Shown piece after piece: positions 12,401 to 27,400 of a DNA stretch of 64,000 bases. Made by a program: the position numbers and the translations under genes. Each line of letters begins with the position of its first letter. Positions within the stretch are counted from its first letter, which is position 1. Location: NCBI RefSeq assembly GCF_030269925.1, contig NC_085111.1, positions 2,782,142 to 2,846,141 of the forward strand, read 5' to 3'. The notes beneath the pieces are model-generated. The model saw only the letters and a program-made list of their open reading frames with translations, was not told where the DNA came from and searched no databases. This DNA comes from Bombyx mori (Eukaryota; Arthropoda; Insecta; Lepidoptera; Bombycidae).

Positions 12401-15400
12401 CGAGCATACGGCCCACATGATGATGAATGGTTTACGTCGTCCATGGACTTCAGCAATACCAGGGGCAGAGCAAACCCGCTGCCTACCGATCTTTTCTCAT
12501 TAATCAAGCAAAAACAATAATTAACTCTCCATACTTTAAAGAACTTTTTTTTTTTTTATTGCTTAGATGGATGGGCGATCTCACAGCCCACCTGGTGTTA
12601 AGTGGTTACTGGAGCCCATAGACATCTACAACGTAAATGCGCCACCCACCTCGAGATATAAGTTCTAAGGTCTCAGTATAGTTACAACGGCTACCCCACC
12701 CTTCGAACCGAAACGCATTTCTGCTTCACGGCGGAAATAGGCGGGGTGGTGGTACCTACCCGTGCGGACTCACAAGAGGTCCTACCACCAGTGAAAAGTT
12801 CACCAGTTCGTTGACAGGTGCCAAATGCAACGTATCACAAAACGGCCCCATCAAAATGATAATCAATAAAGTACTTGTAGCGCTCATCGACACTATCTCG
12901 ATGGGCCGAGGGAGAAGTTTTGAGTCACGAAAGGACTGTCCCAGATAACGAAATTAAATCGAAACCAGTTATAATAAAATAACGAAGAACCGCTCCGGGT
13001 TCGGTGACCGGCAAACAATCAGGTACTTAGGGTTCTGAATGTAATCTTTCCGAGAAGCGGACAGCCATCGTTTGCCAAAAAACCAATGTGCGTTCAACTC
13101 GCGCGCTGATTATCGAACATGCAATATCCTATTGTGTTTTTATTTATTGAAACAGTACTCATATTTGTTACTAAAACTCCGGCTGCATCTTATCTTATCT
13201 GTGCACCAGCAAAGCGATAATCCCTGATCGCCCAATAGTAATTCTGCCACATTAAGACGTCACAACAAGGCTGCAAATGCAAATCATTTATTTATTATTA
13301 CTAGCGACCCGCCCTCGCTTCGCTTCGGAAACATTAAATTTTATTATTGATAGTTGAGTCCCGCGATGTTACCCGCGGTTATTGTCGTACCGCGGGTGAG
13401 GCCGCGGGGCGAAGCTAATCTAAAAAAAGTAGCCTAAGTTACTCCTTATATCATCAGCTACCTGTTAGTGAAAGTCCCGTCAAAATCGGTCCAGCCGTTC
13501 CAGAGATTAGCCGGAACAAACAGACAGACAGACAGACAGACAAAAATTGTAAAAAATGTTATTTTGGTGTATGTACCGTATATATATTCATATGCATGTA
13601 GTAAAAAGCGGTTATTTCAATATTACAAACAGACACACCAATGTTATTTATATGTATAGATTCTTCGCAGCCACGGGGGTACCACTAAGAAACCTCTTGT
13701 CATTGTCAATCCAATAGATCTACAGGATAGAGGACGCAGGAAACTGCCACAATTATTGACAGTCCCAGGAACGCACGCAAGATGCAAACCTCACTAACAA
13801 ACCCCAATACCGTCCAATCAAGACCATCCGAGATTCGAGATCCTTCGCAAAGAGCATTTTAGTTATATAAGTCAGATAGCAAAGGGTTTTATTGATTAGG
13901 TACATCTTCATCTAAGACCACTTAGACTCGCCGGATGACTATCCTAACAATATGTTTATTTTTCTCGTAATGTTTATAGATTTCCACATAATTTATTTTT
14001 ACATGACCACACCTCTCGCCGTTAATACTGATAGTTTATTTATATAAGAGCACTGTTGGCTCAGCGTTCTCATAGGTGTGTGTGTGATCTATTTATAAAT
14101 AGGCAATGACGGAAAAACAGTTCAGTGCCTTCGTCTCTTCTCTTTGTCAACCGAATAGCTCTTTTTGGTTTTATAGTCATTGAAATTTATTGATATAATA
14201 AAAAAATAAAAAAAATAATAAGCGCCGTTACAAGATAAAAATTAATAAATTTAATGAATCAAAATCTTGAGCCGTCGGCGATTATGGTCGAATTTAGACT
14301 GCTCCACGAACATCCACAACGTATCTAGTTCGCATCTAAACCTGAGATCTAAATGAATGATGATTTTGTTTTACTTTTTTTTAATATATTAAATATTAAT
14401 TTCAGTAACAAATTGCCAGCACAATTTGTTAGAATACTTAAGGCTCAAGATTTGTGTTTCATGTGAGAAATCTCAGCTCAGCTCAGTTTTGACACATTCC
14501 GTTGTCATGTAAGTGCCATGAAGAATATTCACGAGTGCTCACGAGCGATAGCTTGTTTCTCTTCTACTTTAGGTGAGAAAAGCAGCTCACGACCCAACTG
14601 ATGACTTTTGAGGCTCATAAAAGTCACAACGTGAATTTCACTGGCCACATTAAGAACTAAAGTCAGAGCATCAGTTTTAATACTACCTATTGTACCCTCC
14701 AAGTTGTTCTGATAACCTTTGGGCAAAAATAAGTCGTTTTACAATATTTACACTTGAGTTTGTGACGTCATGTCTCAAAACGGGTGGGACATTCTCGTTC
14801 TTGATAATATGATTGATATTACCAGCATCAGTCAAAACTAAACGAGCTTCCAACATATATGTATTTCGCAATAAAAGATACCAAATAATTGGTATGAAAA
14901 AACTACGGGTGCGAGAATGCGATCCAAATCTATTAAATAAAAACAATCGCATGCGGTTCGGACATAAATAGATACGTTTTTTTTTCTAACGAGACGGTGA
15001 CTAATAGAACAATTCTAAATGGTTCGAATGCCTACGTCTTGTGTTTCTCGGAAATCACCTGTGCAAATAACAATGAATTCGTGACGTTTTAATCGGAGCA
15101 ACAGCGCGTCAAAAATTCCCATTCATTTCCTTATTTAAAAACAAAAAAAAAAACATACCATTCAAACTTTTATGTTTCGATAACACTAAATCCCTAAAAC
15201 GCTGTGAATGTCAAATTACCAAACGTACCGGTTTGTTTTTATCGAGACAACACTTGAGTCGTCTATTATCAAAGGTGGCAATCTGTGCATTTGGACAAAA
15301 AAAAATTATTGATATGTCAATACAGATTGATTTGAATATAATCGTCTCCTTCAAAGAATACGGTTCAAAACCTGCATTAAATAAAGGTTAATACTTAACC

Positions 15401-18400
15401 TGTTATTTATCTAAAATGTCGTTCAGAAGAGTTTTGTGACTGCCAATGGAATACAAAGTCAATAATTCGTTTTTCTGATTTACCAATAATTATCCAAAAG
15501 TCACATTGCCGGCTTTGATAATAGTCGACTCACTTGTAATTTAGAAACGATAGAGATAAAAAAAACAGTTCTTTGACGTAACCCAAAATAATCTAATCTC
15601 GCGATTATCCGAGTCGTAATCTGATCCAGCATTTCGCAACGGCACTGACCTATGACAAGTAACGCAACGCGTAATGATTACGGAGTAATTTTAGACGTGG
15701 CAAAAAACGTTGCACAAGCCCTAGTGCAATGTGTTGAATTGTATGCATTTAATACAGGGATGCTTCCTGTGGCACTAATAAATATATTTGCTATGGAATT
15801 AATCAATAAATTAGAGCATTTAATTTATTCAAAATTTTGAACTTCCTCCTGTACATGATAATAATAATAATAATAATTCATTTATTTGTATAGAATGCAG
15901 GTACAAGTATGGTCTTAGTATAAAATATATTCAATCCCACTACATTCTGCCTGTTGGCATACAAATTTTGCAGGAGAAACTTACAGCTAATTTAAACTAG
16001 GTATTAAGATAAATTTAAGAATGAGATCACAAAAAGTTTATTATAAAAATTGAAATCTTAATAAGGAGAGTGTTACAATTCATTATTTAGGAAATCAGTA
16101 ACAGAGTAATAACACTTCTTTAATAACAGCGAAGACAGCAGTTGTTTAAACTTTCTTAAGGGCTGATCCTTTATACTATTCGGCAATTTGTTGAATATAA
16201 TAGGAGCCATACCAATAACGTTTTTTTTCAGCAATGCAGTGTTAAATTGACCTGTACACAATAAATTCTTATATTTTGATCTCATTGCAGTGGTACGTGT
16301 CCTTGTATCATTCAATGTAGGAAATAAATGTATATTAGTTTTAACAAAAATTGCTATTTCTAAAATATAAATGCTAGGAAAAGTGTATTATGATACACAG
16401 AAAACAGTCAATTTCGTAGGTTCAATTGCAAGTGACCTAAAGTTCAAATAAGATCAAGTAAAAATACATTGTACAAAAAAAACCAACAACTTCTGCACTT
16501 AGCGGTAGGCAGCGGCTTGGCTCTGTCCCAGGCATTGCTGAAGTCCATGGGCGATGGTACTACTACCACTCACTATCAGGTGAGCCGTATGCTCGTCTGC
16601 CTACACCGACAGTAAAAAAAAACAACAACACGTTTTAATAGCTTACAGAACTGAAGTCCGTCTGATTAGACCAGTGCAATTGGCCTCATTGTCATGTCAA
16701 AAATGTTGGACAAGGCGACTGAAAATTTTCCAGTAGTTGAACTAAACGCACACGCAGCTATAGCATTGAAAGCTCTACTACATCAAGGAGTTACGATATT
16801 GAGCCTTCTGAGTGGAAGCAAACGTTGATAATACAATGTACGAGCACCGCCTCCAAGAGAAGCAATACCGCCAGCTAGAAACAGCAATATAAAACATTTT
16901 CTTAACAAAAATATCGATCAAAAAACATTAAGAGATTCAGACAAAAGAAAAACCCTAAATATCGTACCTTAAAAACAAAAACAACAAGTTACATCAGCAG
17001 TAGGAGGAACCATACCTTATTAAACTTTAATCCAAATTACGATCTTCCTTTGCGCGAAGATTCGCGGAAAAGATTCAACAACAGCAATCATGTTACGCAT
17101 AAATAAAAAAACCACATACGTTTATAAAATTGATTATGTTATTCGCACGTTACGAACGCACGTTATTTAAGGACAAACAAGATCAACGAACTCGTAAGCG
17201 TGCTAGTTAAAAAGACTATGTCGACCTTATTAATAAGCATACGGTAATCTAGGAGTAATAAGGTAGTATTATGCCTTTGAATCGACAGTCAGCTTACAAG
17301 CTGACCGAAACAAACAAAATACGGTGAAATCTATATCTATACTAATATTATAAAGAGGAAAGATTTGTTTGTTTGTTTGTTTCGAATAGGCTCCGAAACT
17401 ACTGGACCGATTTGAAAAATTATTTTTCCATTAGAAGCCGACATTGTCCCTGATGAACATAGGCTACTTTTTAAAAAAAAAATTTTATTTGTTTTGTTTT
17501 AACTGTGTTTTAATGTTTCCTAAGCGAAGCGAGGGCGGGTCGCTAGTCTATAATAATTACACTGTCAAATCTAAAAGACACAAAATGGTAATGGATGGTA
17601 GGATGTCTTGTGAGTCCGCACGGGTAGGTACCACCACCTTACCTATTTCCGCCGTGAAGCACAATACGTTTCGGTTTAAGGGTGGTACTGTAAAAACTGA
17701 TAGGTAGAAACTCATGCTTCTAGTTGGGTGGCGGCATATACGTTGTAGATATCTATGGGCCCCGGTGGCCACTTAAAACTAGATGGGCCAGGTGGTTAGG
17801 TGGGCCTAGTCCATCTATCGAAGCAATAAAAAAAATGATTCATCAGACATCATAAGTTATACAAGACAAATATCTTCCTTCTTGGAATTCGATTCTCGTG
17901 TGACAGGTTTGTCGGTCGTTCGTCTCTTACCGATTCTGCGTTGGGTTACCAAAAAACATTACAACAATAAAATTACATTTAAAGATCATAAAAGATTACA
18001 CACACGCACAGGCAACTTCTGTTACGTGATATTTGTCCAAGAAAAAAAGAAGTGGATAAATGTAATTCTCGAACTGCTTTTTTTAGTTAAGTGAATACAT
18101 TATCCCAAAGTCAGGGAGCTAACCACCAGATAAAATGGGACTATCATGACAATAACGTTCTGGTTTGATCTTACTGTTTTCCGAATGTATTGAAACGAAT
18201 GAGATGACGGTTGAGAATGAACATATTTTATCAGAATGGTCTGAAGTCTTTTTTTTAATATATTATTGCTTAGGTGGGTGGACGAGCTCACAGCCTACCT
18301 GGTGTTAAGTGGCTACTGGAGCCCATAGACATTTACGACCTAAATGCGCCACACACCTTGAGATATCATAGTTACAACGGCTGCCCCGCCCTTCAAACCG

Positions 18401-21400
18401 AAACGCATTACTGCTTCACGGCAGAAATAGGCAGGGCGGTGGTACCTACCCGCGCGGACTGACAAGAGGTCCTACCACCAGTAAGCAGTCTTCAGATCTG
18501 GCATTGACAAAGCGGGATAACAATAAATGGAGCGATTAATTTTAAAGTGAGGTAAGGAGGTGACGGTATTCAGGGAATATAGTGGTCGCTCAAGCTCCCG
18601 CTAGTACCTGTTATGATAATGATAATACATATGTTGGTATGGTAGTTTCTTTTAATTAATAACAGGTCAGCCTATCATCCAGTCGCTCGACAATTCTTGT
18701 ATAGTTTCCGAGTTGCATCGATACAGTTGAAAGATGTCGAGTTAAAAATTCAATTAATATGGATGAGTTAATCGATGCAAAAACTATAAATCGAATGTAA
18801 GCAATATTGAAAACTGAATAATTTGTAAATATTTACCACAAAGCTATGCATGTTGGACCTCAGATGAAGAATTTGAAAGAAATTTTCTACATTGTTACCA
18901 ATTTATTCAATATTTATATATTTCGCAACATGTATCTAAAGTTCATCGAATTTTAAAATACATTTATATGACGACACATTAACCAATGAAACTCGTTTAA
19001 TTTAAAATATATACAGAAATGAATATTTAAAGATTCGTGACGTAAGATTGAAATATGGAACAATGCAAATCGAATCGAATACCTACATACTTAATTACCT
19101 GCGTAACATGGAAACAAAAATATTTTTATTTTTTCAAATCAACATAATTGTATATACAAGGAAAAAATTTGCAATAGCACTTTACAGAGAGCTATTAAAG
19201 TGCTTAGTACTATTGACTCCATTGAACAAAAAAACAAATGTTCTTAAAGTGTCCATGCCGTAAGCATCTTTGACTCTATTTATGTGTTTTATCTATCAAC
19301 ACGGGCGGCCGAGTCCTTACAACCATTGTTTTAATCGTTATCGGAGCCCTTAGACTCTAACGACTTTAATGTCGCCACGTCGTGACGTGTGATCGAATTC
19401 TCATTTTTATAGAAACAACGGCTAAATAGCTGATATACCTCTCGACTATAGATTTCGGGGCAGAAATAAGAAAAACGATGGTTCTAATAGTAACCTCCAC
19501 GTCACAAGTGATAGATGCTATACTAGTAAAACATAGTTACATACTTTTGTACATTGCAGTAATATAAACTGGTTTGTGTATCAGACGTTTAATGGCAAGA
19601 ATATTAGACACTCGATTAAAATCCATTAACGCAATATAACTACTTTAAAACAGATTTTTTTGATATCACAACTATAATTAAGAAAAACTCAAATAATTTA
19701 AAACAAATTTATATATGTATAGGTATATTCCTTACACAATAAGTGAATCAATGTTTCGCATTCATTGAGAGATCTTTTCCCTAAACACGAATAAAAATAA
19801 ATAGATTTTTGGAGAAGGCAAACACTCCTAAAAGTTCCAGAGATCCGATAACTGTAATAATTTACCTTATTCTATTACAGTTACAGTTTAACTGTAATGT
19901 CCAATTTACAAAACAACCAACTATTAATCATCAAAAGATTGAACCAACTTTGAAACTGAACGTAACAAATGAGTCGGAGAACAAGAATTAGGCCAATGGA
20001 AGAAGCCAACAATGAAATTTATCGCGGATGTTAACTCTGTAAGTAACGTTCAGGGACGATGTTATTTGAACACAAATGTGTTAAAAATGAAGTAACATTG
20101 AGATACAATTACTTTAATGATAATCTTTAAGCTCCATAAATGACACTATAACTACAAACTTCTATTACTCCACACTATAAAGCTAGGAAGAAAAATAAAT
20201 GTGTTATAACTGATACCACTTATTGTAGTTTTATACTACCGTCAACAGATATTTTTAAATAAAAATGTTAACATGTTTTAGTGTCAAATAGATAGAGACG
20301 TCATTATATTCCAATAAAACATGGTGACAATGATGAAAGAGTTCCTGCCGAGCGCACACGGATTATGATATATTTAATGTCTCTTTAAGCCCTGACCTGG
20401 TCATTAAAGACAGCGCAAGGGTACCCTATTTTTCATATTATTTATTAATATTCATAAACAAAACAATTATAAAAGAGTGATAAAAAAAAACTAGTGCTCG
20501 CCCCGTAACCGAAATTCGACCATAATTACTGATCCCACAGGATACAAATTAGTTTTGTGTGTTCTGTTTTGATATTTTGTTTTATTTTTGACAATTCGGG
20601 AAGGAAAATTGATAGCATTAAAGCCTCGTCAGCGGCAATCGGTAAAATAAGAAAATCGGTGGTCAGATAGAATCAAAATGATATTTGACTTTTTTTTCTT
20701 TTTCTCAAACTGATAGCCTTGAGAGGCTATGTCAGCGTAACCCAACGTGTAGGTGAGTTCTCGGGGCACAAACCAGGAGCCGTTGCTAACACTGGGCCTA
20801 GCAAGAGCAGTGCTTCGCAGAAACTACCACCGGATCGGAAACGCGACCCACTGAGAAGATCCGGCGAGAAACTCAGTGGGCTGTGTCTATGGGTTAGGTT
20901 ACTCGCGAAACCCTTCGTCGCAAGCGACCGGTTCGACAAGAATTAGATATTAGATAATAGTTTCCTACCTCTCGAACTATTTCGCTAGGGCTATTAAACG
21001 AAATTTCACAAACACACTTTTAAGTTTCGAAAATAGATCATACAATAAATAATAATAAATAATAAATATTTACTAACAGTCACGCCACGTTAACTGGTCC
21101 CGTGATAAGTTCGTAAAGAACTTGTGTTACAGGTACCAGATAACGGAAATAAATGTAAGATTTTTATTATACACATACACATATTTAATATACTACATCT
21201 ACAACCCTGGAAAAGACATTTATATTTATCATACAAATATCTTCCCTTGGCGGGATTCGAACAATAGGGGCATAAGGTCCATCCGTGACAACTATTCTAG
21301 TTGATTCTCGAACACTTCAATTTAACTGGTGATACTTCTGATGTACTGCACCTGCCATGCGATGTATTATTATAGTAACGGAATGGTTGTTGAAAGTGTA

Positions 21401-24400
21401 TGAAATTGTTTCAAGAAACGTCATTTTCGTCGACTTCAAGTAATCCGATTAACTTGAATATTTGCGCGCGTATCAAGTACCGATGACAAAACAATAATTG
21501 TATAACTTCACTCTAGTGTCATGACCAGTATCAACAGGATAAAAAAAATATAAAAAAAATCGTTAGTTCGATTTGCTATTTTAACACATTTTTTTAGTCT
21601 TTAAACTACATACTATTAAGATTTATTTTTCTTCGGATATTTAATCAAAGCCGAGTGTGACGAGATCCCAAGAAATAGAAAGGGTACATCTGACGTTATG
21701 CTTATTATTTCGTGAAATATTCATTCAAACACTGCAAAATGAACTCAGCAGTTTTTATAATAGTTCAAATAGATATCATTTACCTATATGTACAAGTAAC
21801 AATATAACTTTATTTATCTTAATGTACGTATTGTGTATATTTAGTGTTGATTTAATTTTTCGTAGTGTCACAACCGTTATATTAATTTTATTCTGTTTTG
21901 CATACTCTATACCTCCCATTTTTCTTTACTAGTGGTTTGCTGGAAGAAAACTTATGAGTTTTAAACAGTACGACTTTGTAAAGGCTGCTTTTTTATAATC
22001 TACCCAAACGGTCCTTTCATACATGTACATTCGGAGAGCCAATGTCGATTTCTATTGGAGTTATTATACTTTAAATAAAACTTGTCCCACAAGAAATACA
22101 ATTATTTTCAAACGTAATTTTTTAATTCAATAACAAAACATTAAACATCTTATGCCGGATAAAGAAATCAGATCAACGTAATTTATTCCATTAATATGAT
22201 TTCTGGTATTGTTTATGTGGGATTTTTTTTAATGGTCAATTTGCTTGCGTGTGCCATTCAAAGGTCGTCCGCGGGCTGGGTTGTGGCCCGTGGGCATAAT
22301 CGAGCAACCTTGATTTAAATGTTATTTTCAATCAATCCGTGTATTTATTATTTTATGTGTATGTATGTAGAATGACCGAGCAAATTAAGGCAGCTCTAGC
22401 CGGCTCATCAATGAGTGCATAAGAAAGGCGATACGCGAGGAATGACGACGTCCTATTAAACGCACCACCACCCGATCTAATGACCACGACCACTCCGCCA
22501 AGAGTGCAAGCGACTAAGAGGAACAATTAAGTAATAATAAATACTACTGGTCCCAAGGTAGTCGAAATTCGACTGTAATTGATTGAAATTATAAGTTTGT
22601 ACACTATTAAAATTCTATTGTCACAAACTATTTATTATACTTCTAGAATTACAGATTTCGCCAAGACTACACTACAGACAAATAACATTAAAGATTAACC
22701 TATTCTCAATTTGACTACAGACTTTAAGCAATAACAAAAGTTTGACAATAAACGCAAAGTAAATATATGTGTGTGCGTCAAATACATGGTAGTGTGTGTT
22801 ATGTTTTTCTTATTGATTTAATTTATTATTAATGTATAATTTAAATAAAAAATTCTGCACTCCTTCACTCTTTCACGAGTTCTGCACTCCTTCTCTTTAT
22901 TCTCTATTAGTGTGGGAAATTTCATACTGCTCCTTTCGTAAAAAAAAGGGGTACAAAGTTTTTGCTTCACGTATTAATATATAGATACTAATATATAAAT
23001 CAACAGTGGTTTTTACGGATGTTCCGTTATAACAACTGAACCGTGCATCCGATTGACTTGAAACTTGGTATCCATGTAGAAAATACATGCGCTTAATGGA
23101 TAGGCTAATATGTATGTGAGTGTTGGACTCCCTGCACCAGTTGCGGGGACGTTAATGATGAGAATGTTTGTGAGGGTGAGAAATAATAATGTTAATTTTT
23201 AATGCACAGCGAAGCGGGCGGGTACAGCTAGTATATAGATATAAACATTGATTATGACAGAAGAATCAATGAGAACGCACCGGCGTGCGTCGGCAAGGCG
23301 TGACGTAAGAAACGAAATTAGGGCAATATGAGCCGCGGAACTGTGTAACGAGCTGAAATTGTCGCGGAGACGTCCCGGCCCACTGACACACTTGAGCCCT
23401 TGACGCAACCGATACACTCGAAATAGCAGTTGCACGTCCGACAATGCATATTGACAAAAATGACATATGCGTCATGACATACGCGTCTAACATATGCATA
23501 CGGACAAAAAAAAGCACTTTTGCGGATCATCAGTTAAGCTTTCTTTTCGTTTTCCGATATATAAATATTAGAATATGTAAATGATATTATCGGAACTGGA
23601 ATTTCAACATAGCAAACATGTCAAGTTGAGAATATTAAATTTAATTCTCTAGCAACGGTCCTGAAATTAGGTACCTACCGTCCTGAGAAGAACACGCAAA
23701 AAAGACTCAATTATTTTTATTGCATTACATAGACAGACGCGCTTCTCAGCTCCAGAAAGATCTGAACATGAAGGTCCAACCTACCTTGCGACATTTGGTC
23801 GAAATCTCAATTGTTTTGAATGATGACGATAATGATGATGACATAAAACGCCCTCTACTACCTCAAATGACACCTTCGATTTATAAGAACTGATATGACA
23901 AATAAATAATACCTGAACTTTGTACGTATTATTGATAATGTTTATTTACCTCAAATGACAAAACTTCGATTTATAAGAACTTACATGACGAATAGTACCT
24001 AAACTTTGTACGTATTATTGATAATGTTTAGTTGTAAGCGCGTTCAACACAATCATTGTCCGAGCGAATATAAAAATAATGACGCAATTTCATTATTTAC
24101 AGACCGACCAGCGATTATCACTTACGAACAGATTTCTCTAACGTACGTAAACGAAAATCAGACATTCTGGAAAACACTACGACCCCTCATATGAGAACCA
24201 CGCACGGACATCACCTTTCAGCTTTTCTGTAGAAAACGAATGGATACGAGTCTTTATCATGATTCTCAAACGCCAAAAGTTTGAGATCCACCTTTTTCTT
24301 ATTAAATTCCGAATAAAGCGCACGATCACTTTTAGTGGAGCCCATAAACATTACTTGAAAAAAACGTGAAAAAAAAGCTTTTGGAAATAGATAATAACTC

Positions 24401-27400
24401 TTTTTTTTATTACTTAGGTGAGTAGACGATCTCACAGCCAACCTGGTGTTAATTGGTTACTGGCGCCCATAGACATCTACAACCGTAAATGCGCACCCAC
24501 CTTGAGTTATAAGTTCTAAGGTCTCAGTATATATACAACTCGTCATCCCTATTAACGTTTAAGATGTTTTGTCTGGATTCTCCAGTAGTCAATCAACACG
24601 GGATGGTTCGTGAATCAATCTCTCCGCTTATGCTGATAAAAAAAACTCAGCGCGACAACCCTAATATATTACGTGCGAACGTGTTTACCGTACAGTGCCA
24701 TTTGTTTTTACTCGTATATTACACAGTGAGAGCAGAGCAATGCATTTAAAAATCGAAAACAAACACGTAATCTTGAGCCGCGTACCGACCACGTTACATT
24801 CTATTTTTCAAACTAGTTTCAAATAGAAGAGAACTAAATGATGCTTGGCTATCGTATTTTAACGGTGGTGAAAAGAAACCCAATCAGCGGTACGAACAAT
24901 CGTTCTACTTTGAGAACTTCATTAACGCTATCCCAATATGAACGAAGTTATATCTTACGGTAGCTCATCATTCAATCTGAGTATGAGCATAGGGAATTGC
25001 ACTATAATCGCCCTTTTTCTCGGGTCAGGACTAAACCTCATACGAGCTATGTGGGACTTGACTATCTGCAGATGTTGGAAGCAGACCGCGGGCCCAAGGA
25101 GTTTTAGGGCCCTACCGCACTAAACGACTCCCCTGCACTCTTACACCCGACGTCCGATCTCCGTCCGGGGTGAGAACCCGGTCAGAGTAGGGGGGTTCCC
25201 GCGGTCAACACTATAACCAGACTCGCGGTGCCATCCTGAGGACCCCCGACCGACGGGTCGTCGAGGCAATAGTCGACGACCAACAACGCCGATCTCCGCG
25301 GTATGGCGGCCCTGCCAGGTCGCCCGGGCGATGCCGCTGCTGCACTATAATCGCTTACCCCAAGGCGTGAGGACGAAATTCTAATGCTTAGTTTAGCTTG
25401 GCTTCTAATGCGGACTTTAACTTAGCGTTATACTAAATACGACAGTTTTCCTTCGAAACGTATCAAGGTAAAGACTTTACCAAGTATATGATGCAAGAAC
25501 TCCTACTTTTACGATTTACCCACTAAATCTCTCGCCGGATCGCAATTCCGATCCAGTGGTAGGTTCTGCGAAGCACTGCTCTTGCTAGGGTCAGTGTTAG
25601 TAATTCTCTCATGTTGAGCCCGTGACGTCACCCTACTCATCTACGCGTAGCTGGAATAGCCTCTTAGGCTAATAGTGAATAGGAGGGGGAAACAAATACT
25701 ATTCATAAAAATTTAAACCTCAAAAAATTAATGCAAAAAGCTTGCACGAAAACGCACCTGTCAAATCATTCTACTTTCAACATAGCCCTGACTCGGCATT
25801 TCGAACTGGCATAGACAAAACAAAACGTGTGCAAGCCAAACATATTTTTTCAACTCAACCTTATTGTAAACCCAAACAACTGGGTTTGTTTTTCGATTTT
25901 CTACCCGCGTCTCGAACGAGAATCTTGTTTTTTTTTTGTTGTTGTGTAGATGGACGAAAAGCTCACCGCCCACCTAGTGTTAAGTGGTCACCAGGCTTGT
26001 GGAGAGTACCTAACAGTAGGCAACGGTTTTGCTCTGCCCCCAGGGACATTGCTGAAGTCCATGGGCGACGGTAATCACTCACCATCAGGTGGGCCGTGTG
26101 CTCGTCTACAAGGGCAAAAAAAAAAGAAACCAGAGGAAATAGACACCAACACCGTTAAAGTACCCAATTTGAGACATGAATTCTCAGTTTTATAGCACAA
26201 CGGCTGCCCCGCCCGTCTAACCAGAACGCATTACTGCTTCGCGGCAGAAATAGGCAGGGTACCGACCCGTGCGGGCTTTCAAGACGCCCTGCCCAACAGC
26301 ATTTTAGTGAGGACACTGTTACCACGGACGAGTGATGAGTTTATCTTTACTCACCTTTCCTGGTGCATTCATCTTATTATTATGAAACTTTGCGATGGTA
26401 CTATTAAAGTAAGGGTACTAATACTGGCATTTCAGAAAATGATTTTAACATCGTTAGCACTCGTCACAGGGGCGCGTAAACACACTCAAAAGGCTTTAAA
26501 TAATGTAGCCCTCAGAAACAAACATATGCGACGAAGGATGAAAAAAACACCCAAAGATTACTTCGTCGGGTATCGGTAATGGCGGCTAATATCAGCGCAG
26601 CGTCACCCAAACAAACTGTTTACCATCATTTTAAATGACAAATGCGTAGATAAGAAAATATGCACAAGATAACATTAACTTTCGTTTGGTGAAGTTGTTT
26701 AAATAGAATTTTAAAAGTTCTGAGATTATTTCATTGCTAATTACACAAAAGGCAGAAGACAGCCGGCGGGCAATGAGACGTAAGCGGCCCAGTGGGCGGT
26801 ATTTATGATTTGCAAACTTTTATGTGTCGATTTTATTACTCATAAAGTACCTACATACATACACTGAAAACTGTGCATCAGGAACAAAACAATTAATTGT
26901 TAAATACAAATCGATATATAGCTCGGTTTGCTTTGAGCCCGCAATTGAACAAGGTTCGCTTTCAAATAATCTTCAATAATCGTAATGGCACTCGTAAATG
27001 TAATTACTCACCCATGTAAAGAGGGGACTGTCTGCTGCCTACGTTGTCATCGACGTAAGGTATTCCGAGCGTTGCGATGCCGGTTTGTCCCACGCCAACT
27101 ACCAAGAGACAGATGAAGAGCCACGGTATCACGACGGCGGTTATAGATGAGCGCGTTTCCGTCACTTTAATTTGATCGGAGTTGCACAACGTGAAGTTGT
27201 TGTAGACGTTGCATAGGGGTGCCGCGCCGGCTATCTGACCGTCTATGTGGACATTCAGCAGCTCGGTGCCGTACAGTAAGTGCGGCATGACACACCCTAT
27301 CACACCCACGGCCAGCACCATCATCATGCAGGCGATCCAGCGCGGTCTGTGTCCGCGCCCCGCTAAGTACGTCAAGAATAACGCCGTACATATTTGTCCG

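Larger units (their letters stand above)
11496..27011 (-). other. Oatp intron 2 (15.5 kb), repeat-filled
   Basis: The repeats in it are listed separately. The stretches 11500-12370, 12800-13300, 13665-15855, 16630-17330, 18490-20700, 20950-22540, 23235-23860, 24035-24395, 24545-24995, 25360-25515 and 26300-27011 have no gene or repeat I can name. I looked for a missing Oatp exon here. None is needed, because exons 2 and 3 join in frame and match the family without a gap. Confidence 0.7.

Noticed and set aside
20719..20946. Overlapping frames on both strands
   Set aside because: They are by-products of repeat family C, which recurs at several other sites without keeping either frame.
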